From Monoglobus pectinilyticus (GTDB lineage Bacteria > Bacillota > Clostridia > Monoglobales > Monoglobaceae): a DNA stretch of 64,000 bases. Below are positions 35,674 through 44,801 of this stretch, one piece after another. The stretch is taken from assembly GCF_002874775.1 (NCBI RefSeq), contig NZ_CP020991.1, positions 1,121,225 to 1,185,224 on the forward strand, written 5' to 3'. Both the position numbers and the translations under genes were made by a program. Each line of letters begins with the position of its first letter. The stretch's first letter is position 1. Below the pieces are notes generated by a model. That model worked only from the letters and a program-made list of their open reading frames with translations. It was not told the DNA's origin and ran no database searches.

Positions 35674-38256
35674 ATGATTGAAGCAACTGAAAAAGATAAC
35701 CGAGAGCGTTATGTCGATTGGTTATCCCAAAAGGTATCTCCTGCTCAGTTATCCGAACTGTATATGTCGTATGAAGTTATAGATGAATTCTGCATCAAAA
35801 CAAAAGTATTAAAGCAATCACTTCTCAAGACGACAGATATAGACATAATAAAAATGGCTCAAAAAACTGTTGAGCAAAATAAATTATTCCGCTATCAGCA
35901 TAAAAGAGAAATCAGTAAAATTTGTTCTGCTATGCGATATTATATTACATACATAAAAGAAAATATTTCAGCGAAAAGTGAGAATAAAAGTTCAATGGGG
36001 ATAGGACTCGAAACAATATCTAAAACAGAATTACCGATTCCTGAAACTGAAATAAAGAAAAATACGGCTAATGTTGTCGCTGCTCATCTTATTGAAGATG
36101 AGAATGCTGATAACCCCCAAGCAATTAAAGAGCTTTCATTTTCTGAAATATCTGACCTAGCATATACAAAACCTATATATGCATCATATTTTGGTGATGA
36201 AATTCAAGGTTTTTCTTCTTGGAAACAACTTTATATAAAGGTATTCAAAAAACTATATGATGACTACGCTGATGTCATACCTTTGAACAAATCATTCAAC
36301 ACCGTCAACGGAAGAATGGATTTTTGCACAAGTGAGCATTACGGTTTAATGGTTGCTCCAAAAGAAATATTGAATGAGAAATACTTGGAAACAAACTTAA
36401 GTGCAATAGATATTGTTCGTAAAATTAAAAGTTTACTCGATATATGCTTGGTCGATGAAGAAAATTTGATAATCAAGTACGAAAAGAAAGCAGATATCCA
36501 CCCATCTGAAGAATTGAAATCTTCAAAAAGAATCAAGAATAACGCTAACGGAGAAGCTTTTTTTAATTGGCTTAATAATGAACAAGGTATGGCGATTCCT
36601 ACTTGTCGCAGTTATGTCTCTGCTGTAAACACTGCTGAACAATATGCTATAGATAATGAATTTGTTAATTGTCGACTTTATTCGGATAATTATCATGAAG
36701 CCAAAGCAACTGCTGATGAATTGTTTAGCAATAAATTTTTTATGGAATATAACGACAAACAACATAATCGCTTTAGAGCTGGAATAAACAAGTTATTGCT
36801 ATACATTAGCAGTAGCGGAAACACTATTGTGACACCAACAATATCTATTAACATTGAACCATTTACCGAAATCCTTATTGAAAAATTTTCAAAAGGATAT
36901 AGAATAAACTCTCCTCTTGAACTTAGAAAGTTTAAAAAGTATTGGGAAAAATATCACGACAGTATGATTGATATGGATGATGATAACATCACAAAGTGTA
37001 TTCAACAGTGTGGAATTATCCACGAAGAAAAGGTATATATACCAGAAAAAATTCTTGATGAAGATACACGAATGAAATTATTCTCGTTTATTAACGATAA
37101 CTTTCAATCAGGGAAGACAGTTATTTACTATGAAGCTTTATTTAAAGAATTTTCAGATGATTTTCTTGACCATTGTATGTATAATGCAAGTATGTTAAAA
37201 GCTTACTTGACATATATGAATGATGGTAATTATTACATCGGTAAAAACTTCATATCTAAAGATGCCAATGTTAGTACTACACTTTATGATGAAATAAAAA
37301 ATTGTCTTGTTCAACAAACGTCTCCAATGGAAGATAGTGAAATGTTTTCAATTCTTTCTCATATTCCAGAGCAGAAGATTAAAACAGTACTCAACCAGTA
37401 TGGCGAATTCATCAGTAATAGTCGTGGCGAACATTTTCATATTAGTGCTGTTACACTTAGCTACGACGAGCTGGAAGATATAGCAACAATTATTCAACAC
37501 TCAATTGATGAAAAACGATTTATAAGTGGTAATGAGTTGATTGATATTATAAAGAAAAAATATCCTTATATCATTGAGCAAAACACTTTAATATCTGATA
37601 AAGGTTTGAGAGATGCTATTGGCTTTAAATTAAGAAGCAGATTTTCATTTAAAGGAAATATTATTAGTTCTAAAGGACAAGCACTGTCAATGATGGAGGT
37701 ATTTGCAGACTTCTGTAAACATAAAGATTCATTTACTCTTGATGAATTGAAAATACTTAAACAAGAATTAGATACAGTAATTTATTTTGAAGCAGTTTAT
37801 GACAATTCCCTAAGAATAAACAAAAATGAATTTGTCACAAAATTTCACGCTTCTTTTAACCTTGCAAAAACAGATGAAGCGATAGACCGTTTTTGTATTG
37901 GAGATTATATTGCTATTGGGGAAATTAAACAATTTGGATTGTTTCCAGACGCAGGATTTAACTGGAATAGTTTTCTGCTTGAACACTATGTTGCAAAGTA
38001 CAGTCCAAATTACAAACTGGTACACTCTAGCTATAATGAAGGCGTTTGTGTCGGTGCCATTGTAAAAAAAATCTCTGACATAGATACACTAGATGAATTA
38101 GTAATAGATGTGCTTGCCAAAAATGGACTTCCTTTACAAAAGGAAACAGCTTTGCAATATTTGTGTGATAAGGGTTATTTAGCTCGACGGAGTTATTCTG
38201 GTATTGAACAACTACTTATCAAGGCAAAAGAACTAAGAAACCAGAAGGGATTTTAA
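35674..38256 (+). CDS. Large uncharacterised protein at the head of the BREX type 4 island
   Basis: 860 residues as read, about 950 with the frame-split N-terminal module. I do not recognise a catalytic domain. Residues ~288-375 (FFNWLNNEQGMAIPTCRSYV onward) resemble the SAM-like core-binding fold seen in integrases and McrB-type N-termini. The C-terminal half reads as a row of winged-helix-like units (for example DELVIDVLAKNGLPLQKETA near 812). No Walker, methylase or nuclease motif is seen. It is 4 bp before brxP and part of the same transcript. A DNA-binding or target-recognition role is a guess from layout; it is not among the BREX core genes I know. Confidence 0.6.
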   Translation: MIEATEKDNRERYVDWLSQKVSPAQLSELYMSYEVIDEFCIKTKVLKQSLLKTTDIDIIKMAQKTVEQNKLFRYQHKREISKICSAMRYYITYIKENISAKSENKSSMGIGLETISKTELPIPETEIKKNTANVVAAHLIEDENADNPQAIKELSFSEISDLAYTKPIYASYFGDEIQGFSSWKQLYIKVFKKLYDDYADVIPLNKSFNTVNGRMDFCTSEHYGLMVAPKEILNEKYLETNLSAIDIVRKIKSLLDICLVDEENLIIKYEKKADIHPSEELKSSKRIKNNANGEAFFNWLNNEQGMAIPTCRSYVSAVNTAEQYAIDNEFVNCRLYSDNYHEAKATADELFSNKFFMEYNDKQHNRFRAGINKLLLYISSSGNTIVTPTISINIEPFTEILIEKFSKGYRINSPLELRKFKKYWEKYHDSMIDMDDDNITKCIQQCGIIHEEKVYIPEKILDEDTRMKLFSFINDNFQSGKTVIYYEALFKEFSDDFLDHCMYNASMLKAYLTYMNDGNYYIGKNFISKDANVSTTLYDEIKNCLVQQTSPMEDSEMFSILSHIPEQKIKTVLNQYGEFISNSRGEHFHISAVTLSYDELEDIATIIQHSIDEKRFISGNELIDIIKKKYPYIIEQNTLISDKGLRDAIGFKLRSRFSFKGNIISSKGQALSMMEVFADFCKHKDSFTLDELKILKQELDTVIYFEAVYDNSLRINKNEFVTKFHASFNLAKTDEAIDRFCIGDYIAIGEIKQFGLFPDAGFNWNSFLLEHYVAKYSPNYKLVHSSYNEGVCVGAIVKKISDIDTLDELVIDVLAKNGLPLQKETALQYLCDKGYLARRSYSGIEQLLIKAKELRNQKGF

Positions 38257-38260
38257 AAAT

Positions 38261-40582
38261 ATGTATTCATACGAATGGGATTTAGAAACTGGTGGTCTGC
38301 TATTAAATAGTTCTCCACTATCTTTTAGTAAGGAGCCAAGACCGGTTTATTATAAGGAATTAGATATTCTAGGATTTGATAAATACTGGAATTACGATAA
38401 GAACGACACCTATCCATATATGTGGGTAGAGGCAAATAATTATTGGTATAGAGGAAGGCTTGTCGCAAAAACAAAAGGAGGCTCGTTATATTCTGCACCG
38501 GAGCTGATAATTGTAGATGAGCCCGAACCAAACAATGAGCCATTGCGATTTGTAGACATTCCGGGAATGGTAGAAAAAAACAAAGACCTGTTAGAAAAAC
38601 TTACGCAGGATACAATAAAAAAAGTGTTTAACACTTATGTTGAATACAAAGATAGAGTCGATGTTTTCTACATTGCATTTAGCGGAGGTAAAGACAGTAT
38701 TGTAACCCTTGATATTGTACAAAGAGCGTTACCTCATAATACATTTAAAGTATTGTTTGGTGATACAGGAATGGAGTTTCCTGATACATATGATGCTGTA
38801 AATAAAATTGAAGATGAATGCCATAATAATGGGATTGAGTTTATTAGGGCGAAATCTGATTTTACCCCAAATGAATCTTGGAGAAAATTTGGTCCGCCAG
38901 CAACTGTAACAAGATGGTGTTGTAGCGTACATAAGACAGCGCCACAAGTTCTTGCATTGAGAGAATTAACTGGAAAACCAAATTTTACAGGTATGGCATT
39001 TATAGGTGTTAGAGCGAGTGAGAGTTTATCTCGTAGCGAATATGACTATGTGAGCTTAGGAGAAAAACATAAAGGGCAATACAGTTGCAACCCTATCCTT
39101 GAGTGGAACTCTGCTGAGTTGTATTTATATATATATTCAGAAGGCATTCTTTTAAGTGAAGCTTACAAAAAAGGAAATCGTAGAGCGGGATGTCTTGTAT
39201 GTCCAAGAGCTGCTGAGAGAAATGACTATATGGCAAGAATTTGGTACACAAAAGAATTTGATTCATTGATTGATGCTGTAAAGTGTATGTATAAAAAAAG
39301 CTTTACTTCAGAAGCACAGCTGGACGACTTTATAGCAAACGGTGGTTGGAAAGCAAGGAAAAACGGTAGGGATATTGATATGCAGATGAACTATGTAGAA
39401 TCGACAGGTAAAGATGTACATTCTATAAAAATTACAAATGCAAAAACACCGTGGAAGGAATGGATTAAGACAATTGGTATTTTATTAAACGATACTTCCC
39501 CTTATAAAATAATGTTTAGAAATGAACAATATGAAGTTCAGGTTATTGAAAAAAATGATAATATCGAAGTAAGGTATGATGCTTCATTACCAAAACAAAA
39601 TCCATTATTCATAAAACTCTTAAAAAGTGTTTTTAGAAAATCAGCGTGTTGTGTCAAATGTAGAGAATGTGAAGCAGACTGCCATAATGGATGCATCACA
39701 ATGAAAGATGGTGTATTTGAAATAAATGATAAATGTGTTCATTGCTCGCAATGTCACAAAGTCGAAAAAGGATGTTTAGTATATAAATCATTAGAAATGC
39801 CAAAAGGAGGACTAAAAATGTCTGCAACAAAAAGTTTAAATTGCTATTCACATCACGCTCCTAAGATGGAGTGGTTTCAACAATACTTCAGTTATAAAAA
39901 TGATTTTGATGATAGACACTCTCTTGGATCGCAAATGTACAGTTTCTTTAAAAGATTTTTGAGAGATGCTGAACTGTTAGATGAAACAGGATTTAGCAAA
40001 ACTGCTCAAGTTATTGACAAATTAGGACTTGATTCAGACTCAGCTTGGGCGATTATGTTGTCAAATCTAGCATATACTCCTCAATTTAATTGGTTGATTA
40101 AACGAATGAATATGAATGAAACCTATGGCAAGGATTATACTATTTCTTTATTGGTTTCGGATGGAGCTAAGGAAAGTTGGGTAAAGGATATTTGGAGTTC
40201 TTTCTCAAGATTTGTAGAACTGCCATTCAGCGAGGTGGGATTTGGATTTGCAACAAAAGAAAAAAATAAACTAATATCAATTACTAGAATGCCGTGGCAA
40301 AATCCTGACCCTCGTGTAATTCTTTATAGTTTGTATAAGTTTGCTGAGAGCTGCGGTGATTACTATCAGTTTACCCTTTCTCGCCTACTAAATCACGATA
40401 TAGATAGTGATGGTGTAAGTCCGACAGAAATCTTTGGTATTGAACGTGAGCAGATGGAAAAAATTCTTAATGGTTTATCTGTAAACTATCCAGAATTCAT
40501 TACAAGTTCATTCACATTGGACTTGGATAATATCACTTTGCGAAACGATAAAACATCAAAAGATGTTCTTGAGTTGTTCTAA
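38261..40582 (+). CDS. brxP: BrxP: PAPS-reductase/DndC-like protein with ferredoxin and DUF4007-like domains
   Basis: 773 residues. At ~150 FSGGKDSIVTLDIV is the PP-loop of the PAPS-reductase/DndC fold, which activates by adenylation. RWCCSVHK near 222 and GCLVCPRAAERNDY near 308 supply Cys residues that can hold an Fe-S cluster. Residues ~465-505 form a two-cluster ferredoxin (CVKCRECEADCHNGC, then CVHCSQCHKVEKGC). The C-terminal ~250 residues resemble DUF4007. In BREX type 4 this protein takes the place of the methylase PglX. With the island's cysteine desulfurase it suggests sulfur transfer onto DNA (inference). Confidence 0.82.
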   Translation: MYSYEWDLETGGLLLNSSPLSFSKEPRPVYYKELDILGFDKYWNYDKNDTYPYMWVEANNYWYRGRLVAKTKGGSLYSAPELIIVDEPEPNNEPLRFVDIPGMVEKNKDLLEKLTQDTIKKVFNTYVEYKDRVDVFYIAFSGGKDSIVTLDIVQRALPHNTFKVLFGDTGMEFPDTYDAVNKIEDECHNNGIEFIRAKSDFTPNESWRKFGPPATVTRWCCSVHKTAPQVLALRELTGKPNFTGMAFIGVRASESLSRSEYDYVSLGEKHKGQYSCNPILEWNSAELYLYIYSEGILLSEAYKKGNRRAGCLVCPRAAERNDYMARIWYTKEFDSLIDAVKCMYKKSFTSEAQLDDFIANGGWKARKNGRDIDMQMNYVESTGKDVHSIKITNAKTPWKEWIKTIGILLNDTSPYKIMFRNEQYEVQVIEKNDNIEVRYDASLPKQNPLFIKLLKSVFRKSACCVKCRECEADCHNGCITMKDGVFEINDKCVHCSQCHKVEKGCLVYKSLEMPKGGLKMSATKSLNCYSHHAPKMEWFQQYFSYKNDFDDRHSLGSQMYSFFKRFLRDAELLDETGFSKTAQVIDKLGLDSDSAWAIMLSNLAYTPQFNWLIKRMNMNETYGKDYTISLLVSDGAKESWVKDIWSSFSRFVELPFSEVGFGFATKEKNKLISITRMPWQNPDPRVILYSLYKFAESCGDYYQFTLSRLLNHDIDSDGVSPTEIFGIEREQMEKILNGLSVNYPEFITSSFTLDLDNITLRNDKTSKDVLELF

Positions 40583-40594
40583 GGAGGAAAAAAT

Positions 40595-42094
40595 ATGGCA
40601 TTTGATAAATATCGTCATTATTTTGACATAGACCCAGACTACTTTCCGGCGGTAAATGAAGCTGTTATTAACAACAATCCTGATATGTGGAAAAAATATT
40701 ATCCACACGCTACATTCATTAAATTAGTTAAGGATACGGTTAATGTGCTTCGTAAGGAGCAAAAGCGTTCAATTTGGGTTGAGGGGGCTTACGGAACTGG
40801 TAAATCACACGCCGTACTAACTTTGAAAAAACTGCTTGATGCTTCTGAAGAAGAAACAAAGGAATATTTCGAAAAATTTCAAATGGATAATGACCTTTTT
40901 AACAAACTTCAAGGGGCAAAGAATAGTGGAGAAATTCTCACTGTACATAGATATGGTTCTTCCTCTATTCGTGGTGACCACAATCTCGTGTTTGCTATTC
41001 AGGAAAGCATTGAAAAAGCTTTTAAAGATAAAGGCATAGAAAATAAAGGCAATAGCGCCCTTAAAGGAGCTATTATTAAATGGCTTGAAGACTCTGCAAA
41101 TAAAAATTATTTTAATTCTCTTGTAACTGGAGAATATTCAAACCTATTCGGTGGAGATAATGCGGATGATATTCTTGAAAAATTAAACACTTTATCAGGT
41201 GATGCCCTGATTGCTCTTATGGATAAAATTTTCAAGGTTGCTGATGAACGTCAAATAAAAGTATTATCTTTAGACACCACAGGTCTTGTAGCTTGGATTA
41301 AAGAGATTATAAAAGCTAATAACCTTAAAGCCATTGTATTTATTTGGGACGAATTTACAGAATTTTTTAATAATAACACTAGAAGTCTCACTGGTTTTCA
41401 AGAAATTGCTGAAATTAGTGAAACAGACCCATTTTATTTGATAATTGTAACTCATAAGAGCGCAGGCTTGTTTGATGATGCTGATAAAGATAAGTCAAAG
41501 ATTCTTGACCGTTTTATTAAACCTACTTGTATTATTGAGCTTCCTGAAAATATGGCGTTCCAACTTATGGGTGCTGCTATGGAGAAAAATCAGGATGAAG
41601 CTGTTCTTGATGATTGGGAGATGACTGTTGATGACCTTTATGATAGAACTTACGACTCCAGAAAAATTGTAAAAGCCAGTGCAAATATATCGGACAAGGA
41701 ATTGAAAGATATTCTTCCAATTCATCCTTATACTGCACTATTGTTAAAACATATTTCTTCTGCGTTTGACTCTAATCAACGTAGTATGTTTGACTTCATC
41801 AAAAATGATAGAGGTGATGAAATCAAAGGCTTTCAATGGTTTATTGATAACTACGGTCCGGATGATGATAATCCGCTGCTTACTATAGATATGCTATGGG
41901 AATTCTTCTATGAAAAAGGCAAAGAATATCTTTCTCACGATATTCGCTCTATCTTAGATTGCTATTCTCGTGCAGCAACAAAACAGCTTAGTAACGAAGA
42001 AAAAAAGTATTACAGACAGTTCTTCTTTTGCAAGCAATATCTCAAAAAGTTGGCGATTCGGTTGAACTTTTTATTCCTAATGAAAAGAATATAA
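40595..42094 (+). CDS. brxC: BrxC-type ATPase, N-terminal part (frame break after ~residue 470)
   Basis: 499 residues as read; the authentic part ends at about residue 471. It contains the AAA+ core of BrxC/PglY: Walker A EGAYGTGKSHAV near residue 69 and Walker B AIVFIWDEFTEFF near 249, plus a LIIVTHKSAG sensor segment. AAGGAGG lies before the ATG. From 42,007 the proper sequence (VLQTVLLLQAISQKVGDS) continues in the -1 frame, while this frame runs into unrelated residues and stops. The break lies on the heptamer A AAA AAG. Full-length BrxC would be ~1,400 residues, the usual size. It is a core BREX ATPase. Confidence 0.82.
   Translation: MAFDKYRHYFDIDPDYFPAVNEAVINNNPDMWKKYYPHATFIKLVKDTVNVLRKEQKRSIWVEGAYGTGKSHAVLTLKKLLDASEEETKEYFEKFQMDNDLFNKLQGAKNSGEILTVHRYGSSSIRGDHNLVFAIQESIEKAFKDKGIENKGNSALKGAIIKWLEDSANKNYFNSLVTGEYSNLFGGDNADDILEKLNTLSGDALIALMDKIFKVADERQIKVLSLDTTGLVAWIKEIIKANNLKAIVFIWDEFTEFFNNNTRSLTGFQEIAEISETDPFYLIIVTHKSAGLFDDADKDKSKILDRFIKPTCIIELPENMAFQLMGAAMEKNQDEAVLDDWEMTVDDLYDRTYDSRKIVKASANISDKELKDILPIHPYTALLLKHISSAFDSNQRSMFDFIKNDRGDEIKGFQWFIDNYGPDDDNPLLTIDMLWEFFYEKGKEYLSHDIRSILDCYSRAATKQLSNEEKKYYRQFFFCKQYLKKLAIRLNFLFLMKRI
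42001..42007 (+). other. A AAA AAG slippery heptamer at the brxC frame break
   Basis: Zero-frame codons read GAA AAA AAG with the heptamer in phase, and the downstream brxC frame is exactly -1. Slipping here yields full-length BrxC. A seven-A tract that was once eight would look the same. No clear downstream stem or upstream ribosome-like spacer was found. Confidence 0.5.
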
Positions 42095-44790
42095 ACAACG
42101 CATTTGAAGGCTCCGATATGGACAGTGGAGCTGCCGGAAGATGTGCGGAGAAGCTTGTACGTGATGAAATTCTTTATAAAAAACCTCTTGGTGGTGGTAA
42201 AACGCAATACTCCGCTTTAGTAAATGCTGGAGATATGGCAGCTATCGAGAAATTCAAAGAAGAAGTAAAGAAAAAGACAACCTCAACACTGGTCAACGAA
42301 GGACAGGTATCTGAGGCTGTAACATTAGGTGGTGCATTAAAGTTACGTTATGAAATGAGATATGTTTCATCTTCTGATTTTGATTCGACTATCAAGTTAT
42401 TACGCAATCAGGAAAGTAACTATATTAACAAGATTGTCGCTGTTGTATCTTTTGCAAAAGATGATAGCGAAAGTGTTGTTCTCGGCAAAAAAATTAAGAA
42501 TGCATTAAAAGACGGTAGTTACAAAATGATATTTGTTGATGCGTCTACTACCCCACTAGGAAAAGATGGATACGAGCAATATTGTGAAAATATGGCTCAG
42601 GCAATGTATCATCAAGGCAAAGATAACAACTTGGCTCGTCAGTATGAAACAAATGCAAAAGAAGCTTTGAAAAAGTGGAAGAATCGTATTTCCGGCGGTG
42701 AATTTATTGTTTACACTTCCGAAAAACAAGATGGTGAAAGAGCTACAACGATTGAGATGTTATACTCCACGCTTTCCGACATTAACAAAACTAAGTACAA
42801 GAATTGTTTAGAAGGGACTTATAATGTTACTGATAATATGTATATGCCTAGTTCTTTGAAACAAGGTGTTGCTTGTGGTGTTAAACAAGAAGTTCAAGGA
42901 ACATTTAAATCCGCAAACCCTGCAACAAAACTTGAAAATGCGTTGGGTGAAGCTTGGAAGTACGAAGGAAAATACTGGGTAGACAAACCTCATCTTTTGA
43001 TTTCTAAAATAAAGATTAGTGTAGAAAAGATTATCAAAGATGCTTTCGATAATGGCGGTCGTATTTCTATTGCAAGAATATATGATGAATTAAAGGCAGA
43101 ACCTTTTGGTTTTATGCCTTGTAACCTCTCGGCATTTGTCTTAGGCTTTGTATTAAAGGAATATGTTGATGGTACATTCAGTTGGAGTGATGGTTTGACT
43201 AACGATGTGCTGAGTATCAATAAATTGCAAGAGATGGTTGATGAAATTATCAAATTGCAGATTACCCCTAACCCGAGATATAAAGATAAATATATTGTTG
43301 CAATGACTGAAGATGAAAAAGCGTTCAACGAAGCAACATCTATTGCATTCGAAATATCGAAAAGTCTTTGTACATCTATTGAACAAACTAGAGAACGTAT
43401 TCGCAGTAAAATGAAAGAATACACATTCCCTATTTGGACTATTAAATCTATTATTTCTGACGTAGAAACTCAAACAAATAAGGATATTCTTATAAAAATT
43501 CTTGATTATTATTGTGGTATTGCGAATAGTAACAATATGGGAGCTGGCAGCACAAGTGATAATGATATTGCTTATGCGATTGGTAAACTTTGCATTGAGA
43601 ACAAGGAAGCTGCAAATGACTTAAAGATACTTCTGAACAAAGAGAAATGTACTGAAGGTATGAAGGCTTATCTAAAAGAATTTGATAATGGCGAACTGAT
43701 TACATTAGCTGAAAAGGCTGGAGATAGTGGACAGTATATCAATATTCTCCGTAAAAAATTTGATGCAGATGCAGCAAACTGGGTATGGAATGTTGAAACT
43801 GCACAGCAGAAAATCCGAGAAGTCATACTCGAATACAAGATTATTGTTGAGAGCAATAAAGTTATTTCTAAAAGCACAACATTTGAAAATACCGTGAGAG
43901 AATGGTGCGACAAATGTCAGTATATTAGAATTTCTTACCCTGCTGCAAAAAATTATTTGGATGGATTTAGTGCCTTCTTGGAAGTTCTTTACAATGTAAA
44001 AAAATCCGGAGTAATCTTAGATTCTCAAAAACAAAAATTCTATGATTTGCTCATTGCTAATGCAGACAATTTTAGAACACTCTATGGTAACCAAATTGAT
44101 TTATTCAAGAAAGTTTGCGAGTTCTATCTTGAAGGATTTACCGATGAAGAAATCAAAGAAATTTATAATACTATTCCTACTGGTTCATTTACGAAGGATA
44201 AGACAGAGTATACAAATATAATCAATAACAAGGTCGAAGAATACAAGAGGAACAGTAAATCTGCGAAACTGAAAAAAATATGGAAAGAAAAAACTAATAC
44301 AGATACACCAAGAGAATGGTCTAAAAAATATAAGATGCCTATTTTGTGTATGGTTGAAGATAAGGAAATTCAAATAGCGAAAGCTGCATTTGGCGCTGTA
44401 AACAAAGCGCATCCTGATGAGGCTTCCATCGACAAAGCTATTGCTTATTTTTCAACAGCTACTTTCTTCACAAAATTAGATGATGAAAATGCTCGCAATA
44501 AGGCATTTGTTGATTCGATTATTAAAAATTATGATGTAATGCTTACCAATCTAGATGAAGTAAAACAATATTTGGATAGCCGAATTACGGCAGACGCATA
44601 TGATTGGTTTGGTTTGCCAGAAGTTGAAAAGAAGCTGAGACAAATGGCAGAAGCAAAATACAATCAAGGTGGATGCGATAAGGCTCTTGAGAAAATTGAC
44701 AATATGATTTTAGAAGATGTTAAAAGATACTTAAAAGACCTTATCAAAGACGATATGATAGTTGGTATGGCAATCATAAAAGATAATTAA
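42028..44790 (+). CDS. brxC: BrxC-type protein, C-terminal part
   Basis: 920 residues in the frame -1 to the N-terminal part. It starts within QAISQKVGDSVELFIPNEKN, typical mid-protein BrxC sequence, so the Met at 42028 is not a natural start. The segment is mostly helical, with long charged regions and no second Walker motif, as in the large C-terminal body of BrxC/PglY. The reading frame is intact for 2.76 kb and keeps coding composition. This argues that BrxC is made by frameshifting, or that the break is recent or a base error. It ends 11 bp before pglZ. Confidence 0.82.
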   Translation: MQAISQKVGDSVELFIPNEKNINNAFEGSDMDSGAAGRCAEKLVRDEILYKKPLGGGKTQYSALVNAGDMAAIEKFKEEVKKKTTSTLVNEGQVSEAVTLGGALKLRYEMRYVSSSDFDSTIKLLRNQESNYINKIVAVVSFAKDDSESVVLGKKIKNALKDGSYKMIFVDASTTPLGKDGYEQYCENMAQAMYHQGKDNNLARQYETNAKEALKKWKNRISGGEFIVYTSEKQDGERATTIEMLYSTLSDINKTKYKNCLEGTYNVTDNMYMPSSLKQGVACGVKQEVQGTFKSANPATKLENALGEAWKYEGKYWVDKPHLLISKIKISVEKIIKDAFDNGGRISIARIYDELKAEPFGFMPCNLSAFVLGFVLKEYVDGTFSWSDGLTNDVLSINKLQEMVDEIIKLQITPNPRYKDKYIVAMTEDEKAFNEATSIAFEISKSLCTSIEQTRERIRSKMKEYTFPIWTIKSIISDVETQTNKDILIKILDYYCGIANSNNMGAGSTSDNDIAYAIGKLCIENKEAANDLKILLNKEKCTEGMKAYLKEFDNGELITLAEKAGDSGQYINILRKKFDADAANWVWNVETAQQKIREVILEYKIIVESNKVISKSTTFENTVREWCDKCQYIRISYPAAKNYLDGFSAFLEVLYNVKKSGVILDSQKQKFYDLLIANADNFRTLYGNQIDLFKKVCEFYLEGFTDEEIKEIYNTIPTGSFTKDKTEYTNIINNKVEEYKRNSKSAKLKKIWKEKTNTDTPREWSKKYKMPILCMVEDKEIQIAKAAFGAVNKAHPDEASIDKAIAYFSTATFFTKLDDENARNKAFVDSIIKNYDVMLTNLDEVKQYLDSRITADAYDWFGLPEVEKKLRQMAEAKYNQGGCDKALEKIDNMILEDVKRYLKDLIKDDMIVGMAIIKDN

Positions 44791-44801
44791 GGAGGACAGG
44801 G

